DNA of 64,000 nt, taken from NCBI RefSeq assembly GCF_900005765.1, contig NC_041691.1, positions 682,001 through 746,000 on the forward strand. Direction: 5' to 3'. Under the pieces are notes generated by a model. The model worked only from the letters and a program-made list of their open reading frames with translations. It did not search any database and was not told the DNA's origin. Origin of the DNA: Plasmodium relictum (Eukaryota > Apicomplexa > Aconoidasida > Haemosporida > Plasmodiidae). This document shows positions 25,001 to 36,600 of the stretch, in pieces (the first letter of the stretch is position 1; each line of letters begins with the position of its first letter). Both the position numbers and the translations under genes were made by a program.

Positions 25001-28000
25001 ATTAAAAAATTTTAATGATGATGAATCTCTTATTTTTTTTACAAAAATATTATGCTTCTTTCTTCTGTCATATTTATATGCATATGTACATTTATTATTT
25101 TTGTAATTTTCTTTAAAATAATCATTTTTCGTCAAATATAATTTCCTTTTTGAAGAATGGAAAAAATTTGAATTACTAGATTTAGATGAATTATTGAATC
25201 TTTCAAATATAAGGGATCTATTTGATTTGCTAGAATGATAAGATGAAACTCTTGAACTTTTTTTAATTAAACAACTTGAAGAATTACAAATATTTTTTAA
25301 TGGTAAAGGAGGAATAAATATTTTCTTTCTTTTGTTATTATTATATTTAGAGTTCCCATTGAAATATGGTGTAGTATTATGCATATCTAAAACTTCACTA
25401 TTCTTTTTTTTAATTTTAATTTTTCTTGTATGTAGATTATTTTGTCTATTACTAAAGTTAAGACTATTTAACTTTAAATTTGTATAATTTTTTTTTTTTT
25501 TATCCATCATATAATTTATGTAATATAACATAAATTCTAAAATTTTCATTTTATAAAAATAATATTCTAATGTAAAGTTTTTTTGTAATGACAAAAGTGT
25601 AAGTATTTTTAAAAAAATTTTTTTACATTTTAAAGCTTTTTTTGATTTCCTTAAATAACACATAATAACATAAAATAAGAAATATTTACTTACCATATGT
25701 ATGTAAAAATCATTTTTAAGATAATACCTCTGGTAATAAAATATTCTACAAAACAACGGTTCATTTAATATTAAAAAATTATTTCTATAAAAAATATTTT
25801 TCTTCTTAAAAAATTTTAATTTTCCTGCTAAAATAAGGAATTCTAAATATATTTTATAATACTTATATAATAAAATAAATTTTTTTTTATTATTAAAAAT
25901 AGCATCGTTTATAATATGCATAGATGATTTAAGTGAAATAAAATTTTCTCTTCTTTTTCTTTTATTATTTAAAATAAAAAAGGTTTCAAAATAAAAAAAT
26001 ATTCTTTTTTTTAAAAAAATAGATACAATTTGATTTTCAATCAACAGAATTATATTTTTTGTTTTCAGTTGGTAAATTCCCTTTTTTGTGTATTCCTTTT
26101 TTTTCAATTCTTTTAAAATGCAATTCCTTTTTGAAGAAAAAATATCACTACTATAATATTTTTTAATTGATCTTAAAAAAATTAATAAAAAATTTATTAA
26201 AATAATTTTTATATTTCTTATTTTTTTAGTATAACGAAAAAATATACAGGAAAATCTGATTACACTTATACTTTTTATAATTCTATAAATACATAAAAAG
26301 AAATTACTCTCATAAAATATATTTTTATTTTTTTTACGTAGAATATTGCTAAATCTTCTTTTCTTAATCATAAGATAATTTATTTCCCTTTTTATATGCA
26401 AAATACCATATTTGTTAAAAATTATAATTTTAAATAATATATAAGTTTTTTTAGCATCTTCCTTATATTTCAATAAGCTATTATATAATAAATATACATA
26501 TGATATAATAATATTAATTATTAAATATATAAATAATAAGCATATTTCTATAGAATTTTTTCTGTTCATGTCTATAAAATGCAAAGGAGCAAATATCATA
26601 TTACTTTTTTTGCTTTTCATGTATATATTTTTAATATTTTCCTGAAAGGAAATGACACTATAATGAGTTAATTTTCTATCTAACATTCTATAAGAAGACA
26701 ACTTGAGGTATTCCAAAAATTTTAAAACTTTAAAAAATAATCTTTGATAATTATTTATAAAATTTTTTAAAATTAACAAATATTTCGTAATTTCTTGAAA
26801 TTTTTTGTTTTTAATATTAAAAACAATATCTCTTATTTTATAACAAAAGTTTATGATAAATTTCTTTTTTTTTATTAGTTTAATTATTAAATCAATTATG
26901 CAATTTTCTTTAATGTTGTTATTTTCATTTTTGTGTGTTCGTACTTTTATTTCTCTAAATTTTTTTTTGCTGTTTAAAAAAAAAAATGGTAGTTTCTTTT
27001 TTTTATTTAATTCATATAAATTTATGTTTTTTTTTGTATAAAATATCATATTATTAATAATAAATTTATTTTGACACGAGTAATGATTGCCATTTTCATT
27101 AAATATAAAATTAAGATAATTGCATTTTCTAAAAATAAAATTAATAAAAAGACTTTTTAATTTTTTATCATAGTTGTATTTAATAGTATTTTCTTTTTTT
27201 AAAAAATTATCTACTTTCTTTTTTATGTAACAGTATTTTTTAAATATGCTTTTAGTATCGTATTTACATAATATATTTTTTCTAAAGTTAAATAAAGATA
27301 TCTTATGATTAATATTTTCTGTAATAATTCTATTATTACCTACATGGAATGTGATTTTTTTTTTTTTATTTATACAAAATCTTTTCTTATAATTCTTCTT
27401 TTTTAGTAAATATAAAAATTTACGTTTCTTAGAATATAAGACTATTTTTATTAATAAGATAGAAAAATTACTTGATAAATTAAACAGAAATAATAAAACA
27501 TTATCCTTTTTTATTATATTCCACATATTAACTATACTTACCCTCATATTTATAATATTATTAATACTTTTTAAAATGCAGAAATAAGTTATAAGACAAA
27601 ATCTTAAATCATTTTTTTTTAACTTAGAATAATCAAGTTTATTAAGTAGATAATTACTTATAATTTTATATTCATTGTGAATAATTAAATCATTTTTCTT
27701 ATTATTTATAAATGATAAAATGCTATAAAAAAAATTTTTGCATTTTATAAATATTTCTTTATAATTATTATTTTTAAGAAAATTTTTTTTTTTAATGAAG
27801 ATTCTTGTTTTATGAACTTGAATTTTTTTTTTTTTTAATATAGAAAAATTCAGATTTTTACAAGTAGTCTCTCTTTTTTTTGCGAGAAATTTTTTTAAAT
27901 AAAGAAATGGATTATATTTATAAATATATAAAATAGTTAAAAAGCTGCTAAAATCCTTCTTAAATTTCTTATTAGTAGGTATATCTTGTATTTTTTTACT

Positions 28001-28723
28001 TAGTTGTAATACAAGTTTTATCTTATTTTCATGAATGTTCTTTATATTTTTTTTGTTTGCATATTCCTTTAAAATTTTCCGAATATTTTTTTTTTCCTTA
28101 TCAAAGGAAGCATCATTTTCTTTATGAAAGTTGTTATTTTTATCATTATAAAAATGACAATTATCCTTTAAGTACAAGAAGTAAATGCTTTCTCTACTCA
28201 AATTATTGTTATACTTTAGTATATCACAAGCATGTTTATAAATAATATTATAAATATATATTAAATACCTCTTTATTAATATATATTTAATCAAATTTTC
28301 TGCAGGTATGTAATATTGATTAAATGAATTTTTCAAAAAAGTGTATTTCAATTTTTTATATTTTTTTAGATATAAGCTTTTACTTACAAATATAAAGAGT
28401 TCATAAACGCATTTAATTAGAAATCTATTTAAAAGAAAAGACACTTTCCTAAAACTATTTTTATTCTTTAAAAGAACTACAAAAATAATTTTAATTATAA
28501 ATAAATATTTGCTTACATTTTTAAAACTTTTTTTTTTTTTTATTATATTCTTTCTTAAAAAAAGATGTATAATTTTATTTAAAGAGTATGTTTTGTTATG
28601 CCTTATTTTTTTATTAATATATATGTTTATAAATTTATCATTAAATAAATTACTTTCCTTTTCGATTTTAGAATTATCCTTTATGTATTTTTCATAATTT
28701 GTATTAATAATATTATTATTCAT
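22076..28723 (-). CDS. Giant orphan protein kinase
   Basis: 2215 residues, one exon. About 1380 residues of lysine/asparagine/isoleucine-rich sequence with no recognised domain precede a kinase domain (about 1385-1850). Kinase motifs in order: glycine loop DGSYGNIY (G1390, G1393), ATP-anchoring Lys in FIIKLI (K1411), catalytic loop ITHFDINAYNIL (catalytic Asp 1583, HFD instead of HRD), metal-binding NDFGES (D1667), SPE in place of APE (1694-1696) and the subdomain IX Asp in KSDVWILGTLLYEI (D1786). All essential catalytic residues are present, so activity is plausible. Loss of the HRD arginine suggests it is not controlled by classic activation-loop phosphorylation. Large basic inserts split the lobes (for example between the hinge and the catalytic loop, and after DFG). 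It fits a parasite-specific orphan serine/threonine kinase; I cannot assign a subfamily. About 350 further residues follow the domain. Confidence 0.85.
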   Translation of the reverse strand: MNNNIINTNYEKYIKDNSKIEKESNLFNDKFINIYINKKIRHNKTYSLNKIIHLFLRKNIIKKKKSFKNVSKYLFIIKIIFVVLLKNKNSFRKVSFLLNRFLIKCVYELFIFVSKSLYLKKYKKLKYTFLKNSFNQYYIPAENLIKYILIKRYLIYIYNIIYKHACDILKYNNNLSRESIYFLYLKDNCHFYNDKNNNFHKENDASFDKEKKNIRKILKEYANKKNIKNIHENKIKLVLQLSKKIQDIPTNKKFKKDFSSFLTILYIYKYNPFLYLKKFLAKKRETTCKNLNFSILKKKKIQVHKTRIFIKKKNFLKNNNYKEIFIKCKNFFYSILSFINNKKNDLIIHNEYKIISNYLLNKLDYSKLKKNDLRFCLITYFCILKSINNIINMRVSIVNMWNIIKKDNVLLFLFNLSSNFSILLIKIVLYSKKRKFLYLLKKKNYKKRFCINKKKKITFHVGNNRIITENINHKISLFNFRKNILCKYDTKSIFKKYCYIKKKVDNFLKKENTIKYNYDKKLKSLFINFIFRKCNYLNFIFNENGNHYSCQNKFIINNMIFYTKKNINLYELNKKKKLPFFFLNSKKKFREIKVRTHKNENNNIKENCIIDLIIKLIKKKKFIINFCYKIRDIVFNIKNKKFQEITKYLLILKNFINNYQRLFFKVLKFLEYLKLSSYRMLDRKLTHYSVISFQENIKNIYMKSKKSNMIFAPLHFIDMNRKNSIEICLLFIYLIINIIISYVYLLYNSLLKYKEDAKKTYILFKIIIFNKYGILHIKREINYLMIKKRRFSNILRKKNKNIFYESNFFLCIYRIIKSISVIRFSCIFFRYTKKIRNIKIILINFLLIFLRSIKKYYSSDIFSSKRNCILKELKKKEYTKKGIYQLKTKNIILLIENQIVSIFLKKRIFFYFETFFILNNKRKRRENFISLKSSMHIINDAIFNNKKKFILLYKYYKIYLEFLILAGKLKFFKKKNIFYRNNFLILNEPLFCRIFYYQRYYLKNDFYIHMVSKYFLFYVIMCYLRKSKKALKCKKIFLKILTLLSLQKNFTLEYYFYKMKILEFMLYYINYMMDKKKKNYTNLKLNSLNFSNRQNNLHTRKIKIKKKNSEVLDMHNTTPYFNGNSKYNNNKRKKIFIPPLPLKNICNSSSCLIKKSSRVSSYHSSKSNRSLIFERFNNSSKSSNSNFFHSSKRKLYLTKNDYFKENYKNNKCTYAYKYDRRKKHNIFVKKIRDSSSLKFFNIQNESNKKKITKDDDIINYVIILIFSLIISHNKKDMNDFYFNENYYDEYKNINKKIEKKIIKRNQKINILLENYLKILNNYFSFYKFNNPEDLNIMRIVQSYLNHKKNNKLINRIKQYVKNNTQFNILYNLSIAKSPKLFKFFKKIKDGSYGNIYICSYSIFQNYPFIIKLINIEKDVNENYVFKNIYNEIKCLLKFQYKNNNICQIYEYGIIKNDNDFSYYILMKYYDNNLKKFMNVLHNNYLKKKKKIKTKELSFSSKKTLFLQLKKKEILKKLQKKKKTYFFKGNIYNKNIRNFYYHLLIKISCIKLNNFQYIIFILSIFNQILEQIINIHNRGITHFDINAYNILINSKKKVPLLIYNNNYINEFFHYKKCNNIKILCFYKNLFSIQKIKKKYFFKKLISKRNKRFSKNYKITYVPSIVINDFGESKFFFNNKNFVFFRKNRGNEILASPELMNKNVQNINQKRSKTSIIPNYKNYKKVNRNNTLTIFRNKVCKRKKYIFLNSVSLFSFNKYVTKIRIMIMKKLKKKYKFQKRKEKIYKSDVWILGTLLYEIITNKSLMNAYNFLYIKIYEKKNILDKIIDRTINNQFKKVKEFLNYFFQFKLKKRKNLNYIYSQSKILCNYYMIKLVAESKILKKLKKFSKNISYTYYKKREKPKYDMKNKEAYLINNSFLYNEKYNILLNIKKKKKKNFECCYSIKKKFKYFIFYIQKKIYSFNKYNFNSCLVDENNFDNFSINLFKSHNSSNIYFPIKLVNQILNSLVKYNVVKVYNFYFIFKIDERIKEFLFVNNFNKQTIFYFSSIFQDLDFLNQLDSRIIKVQNLYFKKRLFYKKNKNTKKIFFKYLSFPLKKYKLVFNNFYKISKIKIYKNYLKNLSYFFLFFFINIQLKLKMNSNYEKKIYFFILNNQQNQNYSFLKNPSYYNFSNIFLLFFFCVIYKINLIELFFFLKEHTAISFSDMDFNVLRTIINNFF

Positions 28724-30659
28724 ATTTCTATTTTATTTTGCGAAATACATGTACTTTCCCCCTATGCAAAATTAAGGTTTAACAAAAATTTATCATTAAA
28801 TCTTAGACTTTTTTTTTTTTTAATTATCTCATACATTCTATTATACTAAATAATTTACAATTTCTGTATATATATTTGAAAAAATTAATCTTTTTTAGTT
28901 CAATTAATGTAATTTATATTCTAATATTTTTTTGTAAATTATAATTAACTTTTTTAGGTTATTGATGAATATGTGCAAATATTTTTTAATACTTTTTTCT
29001 TTAAGTATTGTCATTTTTATCAATATAAGTGTATTGTCATTTTCTTTATCTTTGTATTTTTTATTTATTATATATATATATATATATGCAAAGAATTTTT
29101 TTTTATTTTTATTTAAATCATATATATCTATTTATTATATGTCCTTTCTCTTATAATGTTTTACATTTTATTTGAAATTCATTTTCTTGTCATCTTACCT
29201 TTAAATAATATTCTTTTTCTTTTAATACAATCCTTTTTTTTTTTAATATAAAATTCATATTTTTGTAAATAAAAGAAAAAAATATCTTTTAATAAATAAA
29301 TTATTGTTATTTTATTTTGTTAATATATTTTGAAATGGTAATTTATTTAAATGGAAAATTTTCTCTACATATATTACAAAAACTAAATTTTATTTTTATT
29401 ATTATTATTATTATTATTTTTTTATATCCTTCATAAAATTAAAAAAAAAAAAAAAAATTAAATTTTAAAAATTAAATTATATTTCAACTTTAAAAAGAAA
29501 GAAAATGTTTGCTATAATTTTAGCATCATTTATTTCAATGAAAAAAATATATAAGTAATTTATAAACTTTATAAGAATATTAAGTACACAAAAGAAAAAT
29601 TATGTAAAAATATACTTACATAATTTATATTTGATATTTTCTTTAATTATTTTTTACTTGTTCAAAACATAAATGAAAAATAGAAAGAAACATTTATATA
29701 TATTCCAAATATATTGTTTCTATTGTTTGAAATAATAAAGAGTTTACATCTCTTGACAGTAAGTTTCCATATTGTTTAATTAAAAACAATGATTACAAAT
29801 TAGGGGTATATTATAATATATATATGTATAAATAAAAAAATTTTTTTTTTTTTTTTAACATTTATTGATAAAATTTCATTGGTATTATATATATTTTAAA
29901 TACAGATAACAGCATGTATTTTGTATAAGACATACATCCAATATAATTATTCTTTTTATTCTTAAATAAATTATATTTATAATTTTGCATATTTCATTTT
30001 ATCATTTTATTATTTTATTTTTTAATACAAGTGAAATGATTAACAATATTTTAATATTTAAAAAAATTTTTAATGTTAAAACATACATTTAACAATTTTT
30101 TTTAATTACTAGAAAAAATTTATTATATGCAATGATGCCAATATTGTATATATAGATGTTTAATTAATTTTACATTCTTTTTTTTTTTTTTTTTTTTTTT
30201 GTATTTTTTTTTATCATGTTTCTAATTTTGTCTATTTGTTAATTTAATTTTTTATATTTTAGGTGTTTTTGTTAAAAACTATTGTTTTTCTAGATAAAAA
30301 CATTTTATACAAATTATTTTAAATATAAAATTATTATACATATTTTTATTTGTACTAGTCAAGTAATTTAAAAATATATGTCATTTTGTTTTTGTGTATA
30401 TATATAAATATGCTATTTTCATTATGATGAATAAAGGAAAATATGAAGATTTATTTTAAGTAAATAATTACAAGATTAAATTGGAGAAGAAAACATAAAA
30501 TAAAATAAAATAGAGAAGAGAGTAAATAAAAATAATAAAATATTATTCTTGTTGTATATATTAATATTTATTGTCATGAAATTCATAAAAAATAATTTAA
30601 TACATATGAAGACATAATATTTTACATAAGAATAATAGAAAAAAAAAAAAATAGTAAAA
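28724..30659. other. 1.9-kb divergent upstream region
   Basis: Region between the kinase start (read left) and the PIP-box protein start (read right). It contains a short C5 run near 28757, (AT)n, (ATT)n near 29398-29418 and long T tracts (about 30180-30200). A hydrophobic reading frame at 28962-29156 begins without an ATG and is simple sequence; I do not call it a gene. Confidence 0.55.
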
Positions 30660-33600
30660 ATGAATTATTATAATAAAAAAAAAAGAAAATGTAAAATAAA
30701 TTTTATCGATATAGAACTGGAAGCATTTATATTCGGTTGCTTTTTATATACTTGGAATAAAATCATAACAGATAATATTAAAAACAAGAATAACAATAAA
30801 AGTAGTGATATTAAAAATGGAAAAAATAAAAATAGTATTAATAATAGTAATAATAAATATGGTAACATTAGTGTTAATAATAATAAAAGTAATTATTTTA
30901 AAGGTAATAATAAAAGAAACAGTAATATAAGGAATAATAAAAAAAATAATAATTATAAAAATTTTAACAATTCAGAAAAGTTAAGTTATGAAAAACCTGA
31001 CAAAACTTCAATTAATGATGAAACCTTTCATGATACATCTGATGATGAAGTAAGTTGCAATTTAAATGAAGATTTTCGAATAAAAAACAAAATAGATATT
31101 GGTTTATTGAATGAAAAATTATTGAATTTTGTAAAAATAAATTTTTCCTTAAATAGCAAAGATTTTTACATATGGCATGATTTATATGACTTCTATAAAC
31201 ATATTAAAGAGGAAGAGAAGAATGATGAAATAAGAACACATTATGATTTTTTGAAAATGAGTAATAATATTAATCTACATAATTTGGGTAATGAAAAAGG
31301 TATTATTAATAACATAGATGATTTAAAAAATAGAAAAAAGGATATAAAGAGAGTAAAAAATAAGGAGAATTGCATATTTTGTGATATTTCATTAAATAAG
31401 AAGAAAGTATCAGGTTATTCGAAAATTCAGAAATTTTTACATGTATGTACAAAAAAAGTGTACGGTAACAAAGGTTTTCAAATAGTTAATAAATGTATTA
31501 TAAATATAAAAACATTTGATGATAGTTTTATACATTCGATTTCCATAGAACGGTTATTTAGTTATATATGTAAACATATGGATAAAAATCTACTTTTTTT
31601 TTGGTTCAAATTTTTAAACGTTCTTCTAAATGTGACTATTAATAAAAGATTAATGATTAAAATTTTTTTTTTTTTTTGTATCAAAAATTTATTAGTTTCT
31701 TCTTATTTTAGTTCAGAAGTTGTAGATAATCATGAATTTCTTAGTAAAAATGTTTCATCTAAACACGAAAATTCTTTTTTGTCAGATATAATTAAAAAAT
31801 ATAAATATAAAAATATTACTAAAGTTATTTTGAACAATAATTATATATTATTACAAAATTTATTTGATTATTTTTATATGATTTGCTCCACCAGAAATGT
31901 GCACTTTTATGATAATTTCTTTTTAAATATCCAAATGATTAACTTCATTTATCTTATACAAATAAATTTTTTTCATTACTATTACATTAAATTACATAAA
32001 AAAGTTCAAAATTATAAAGTTAATCATTTAATAAGGGAATGTGATAGATGTGATAAGAATTCTAAGGATACAATTAAAAAAAAGAAAAACAATTATAATA
32101 AAGAAAAGAGTAGGTGCCAAAATATAAGCGAAAGAAAAGCTTATTCCAATTGTATTAACAAAAATGATGTATCTGTTAATAATAAAAAGAATATTAAAAA
32201 CATATCAAAAAAAAGTACATTTCTTACAAGATATAAGAAATTAAATGATTTAGGATTGGATATAAATAAATTCAACAAAAATAAAACAGATAATCAAAAT
32301 AGAAGTTGTCTTAATAATAAAAATAAAGAAAGTGGAAATGTCAATATAAATATTAAGAATAATAGAGACATTCATTATAATATTATTAGTAATAACTATA
32401 ATATTAATACTAAATATTATAATAATTTTAATATTAAATATCATAATAATGCTAATAATATATATAACATAAGTAATATAGATTATTTATTATCATTACA
32501 AATAAATGAAAAACATATTGAACAAAGCAAAAATAGTTTATTTGAAAAATTATATATTGAAAAGAAAGAATGTATAACAAGAAACTTAAAAAATTTTTTT
32601 AAAAGATCATATATATTTTTAAACAAATATATCAAAAATGATCAATTAATGAGACAAAGTAATATATTTTCTTTTTTATTTGATGCATTACCATCATTAA
32701 ACTTAAAACGTAATGTTAATAATATATTAGAGCCTTATATTTTTTCCATATTTTCAAAATATCAGTTTATTGAAATATATAATTTTATAGAAAATTTAAA
32801 AAATTTATATAATTTAAAAAAAAAAAAAAAAAAAAACTTACGTAATAATGAACAGCCATGTTTAAAATTTCTAAACGAGTTACAAGGATTAAATTATATT
32901 TACAATAACTTAAAAAATGACTACTTGATTTTAACAGAAAATTTGTATCTAGAAGTAAAGGGAGAAAATGAAAAAAAAAAAAAAAAAAAAGATCAAAATA
33001 AATTAAAATATAATAAAAGTACTATTCAAAATTTAATTCAAAATGGAAAAACAGATATTTATAAACATGTTTTTATTTATAAATTTTCCTCAAAACAAAT
33101 TAACATTCAGCATAATTTATTTAATATATATCTGGATTGCAATATATTAAATAAAGCTTATAAACTAGTTATGATGGATTTCGACTTTTCATTTTCTTTA
33201 ACTGCGGAAATTATATTTTTATTTAAAATATATTTGATTGAATTAAAAAAAAATAATATTTTATATTCTTTCGAAATTTTAAATACGGTTTTTCATAAAT
33301 GTTTTGTATTATTGAAAAAGTACTTATGCAACCCAACTCCTTTTAAATTATTGTCTATAATAAGCATATATATTAGTCGTATGCTATATGATTTTCCGTT
33401 TTTATCTAAATTTCTTTTTTTTTATCCAAATGATAAAATTAATTTTATTAAAAATAATATAATTATAAATGAAAATATTAAAATGAATCATTATAATGAT
33501 TATTTCTGTCAAAAAAAAAATTTTAGTTTTTTAAATTTTTGTAATAACAATAATTATAATAATCATAATAATAATAATGAGAATACTACTACTACTACTA

Positions 33601-36600
33601 CTAATAATAATAATAATAAAAATAATAGTAATAATAGTAATAACAATAATAACAATAATGATATGAATATTAACAATAATAATAACAACAATGAGAATTA
33701 TAATAATTATTGTTATGTAGATACATTTAGAAAGCATATAAATTTTGAACAAAAAGAGTTATTTGAAAAAGGGGAAATGAATGGAGATAATGAAGCATTA
33801 ATACTATCATGTGGAATTCCAAGATATGAAAAAAATATTACAGAAAATAAAAATATAAGTAATTATAAAAATAATATATATGATAATAATAACATTTCTA
33901 GTGATGAAGTATCATATTTTTATGATAATATTAAAGATTATAACTTTTTAAGTAAATTTGAAAAATTGTATATAAATAAAACTTTAAAAAGTTTTAATTT
34001 TATTTTTAATATTTTAGAAAGAACAGTAAATAACAATGATGTTTCTCTTATAAATTGTAGTAAAAATAATTTGAGTTCATTTAATCAATGTATATTTAAA
34101 AAACAGTTAATTCATGATGATATTTATAATGGAAGCCTATTTAATATAAATAATTTTATAAAAGGAATTGTAAATAAACTAGAATATTATTTTAGTACCA
34201 ATTTTAAAAAAAAAAATTTACAAAATCATATAAAAACTTTAGATAAAGAAAAATATAGAAATTTATTTTATGATTCAAAATTTATAATATCGTTAAAATA
34301 TTCTGATGAAAATTCTCATTTTTTTAGTTTAGAATTTCTATTTTTAGCATATGTATGTTCTAATTATTTTTCAGACAATATTTCAAACAATTATAAACAT
34401 TTTCTGAAAACTTTTAATTTTAATGAAATATGGCTGAGTAATCATCAAATAAAAGTAAAAATATTGCTATGTTTAATATATATGCTTCTATATGAAATTA
34501 ACCTAATGAATTTAAAAGATTTTTTTTTTGAAATATTAAAAATAATTATTTATAGGTTTTATATTTATCTAGATTATAATGATCTACAAATTTGTCAGTT
34601 TATTTTCTTAAATTTATCTAACAATGTATTGTTTCCTACTTTTGGTATTATTGATAATATAAAAAATGTAATTCAAATTAATACACAATCATTTAAGGAA
34701 TTTTTTTATGTTTATCATTTATCAAAAGATGAAGCTCTTTATCAATATCAGGATTTTGGGGAAAGAAAAAAAAAAGAGAAAGATTTTATAAATGATTTTT
34801 TAAATTATTTTCTAAGTAAAAATAAAGAAATTGAAAATAATTATAAATTACTAAATGATGAAATTTATAATGAATTAAAATCTAATGATCAAGTATTAGA
34901 AGAAACTTATAATATAAATAAAGAAGATATTAATGAATTAATTAGTTCAAATAATAAAATATACAATGTAACAAAATTATGTGACAAACTAATGAATGAA
35001 GCAGGTTTCAATGATACGAATTTAGTTTTTAATGAAACTATTAATAACAAGTGTATTATATCTAATGAACGATTGCATAATGATTATGAAATAGAGGATA
35101 AGCATCACCAAGACGATATTTATACTTTTACTAATAATACAGAAAACGGAGAAAATACTTATAATTATTCTTTTGATTATTTTTCAAGTGAACAAAGCTT
35201 AGAACAAAGTGACTTTGTATTTTTTAAAAAAAATCGTCATAATGAAAAAGGAGAATCATTAGGAAGTAATTTTTTAAATAAAATAATAACTCAAATAAAT
35301 AAAAAAGCTACAATTAAAAAAAAAAATGTTATAGTAGATACTTCTGAAAAAAATTATTCAAGAAATAAATATACTAATTTAATTGATGATATAAAAAGTA
35401 AAAAAAAAGAATTTATAAGTAAAAAGGAAAATTTGAAAAAAAAAATTTCTTATTTTACTGAAAATAAAATAGAAGTAATATATGAAATGATTTTAAATTA
35501 TTTTAAAATACAAAAAGAAATATATATAGATAATTATGTTAATAAAAAATATGAATCAATAGTGAGTGTACAAGAACACAAAAGTAGATTAAACTATTAT
35601 GAAAATGTTCAACCAGAATATTATGAATTTTATTATTTTCAAAAAACTTTTTGTTTTTCTGAGGAATTATGTGAAACTGATTATTTTATTTTTGCTTTAA
35701 ATAAAAATATGATAAAAAGCGACTTTTCATTAAAGAAAAAGCGTTATATATATTTTTGCTTAAATTTACTCACAATAATAGATTTATATATGGAATTCAA
35801 TGCAAATATTTATAATAAGATATTTTATTTTATTAAAAATTTAATAATCACTTGTGCAAATATTAGTTTCTGTAAAAAATTAACAATTATATATATAAAT
35901 TCATTAATAAGATTATGTCTTTTTGAAATAAGAATGAATAATTTCTTTGTTTCGTCTAATATACTTGTCGAAATTTTGAATAATTTTGAAAAAATAAAAG
36001 AATACAAAAATTTAATAGGTACTATTTTTTATTTATGTGGTTATTTATTATTACAAAAATTAAATTATGATGATGAAAATCTCGATGAAGAAAAAAATAT
36101 TTTAATAAATGAATATTATTATTATGCAAATTTAAAAAAAAATAGTATATGTTCAATTCATAAAAAAAAAATAGAAAAATGTAAATTAAATAAAGGAAAT
36201 TATAAAAGAAATTCCAGTAGTTCAGAAAAGTTAAGTAACATAATTACATTAAATGATTACGATAAAGGAAATTCTTTTTATGAATCATCAAATTGTATAA
36301 ATAATTATCAGAATAAAAATAAAAATTTTCTTAAGTGTGTCTATAAAAATGCAAGTAAGAAGCATGATAATATTCCTAAAAATAATAATTATTCATTATG
36401 TAATACAGGTAAAGAAAGATTATTAGATGATTATATAATTAATGAAAAAAAAAATAACAGTTATTTTAAAAAGAAAAGTGGAAGAAAATTAATTCCTTTA
36501 ATAAAAAATCAAATAAAAATAACTGATTTTTTTTCAAATTCAAAAAATGAAAAATCGTTTGATATGCCTTTTGAAAATTCCAATGTACTGGATCATATGC

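Noticed and set aside
28962-29156. 64-codon hydrophobic frame upstream of the kinase
   Set aside because: No ATG at the stated start, simple T/A sequence, and it lies in a promoter region.
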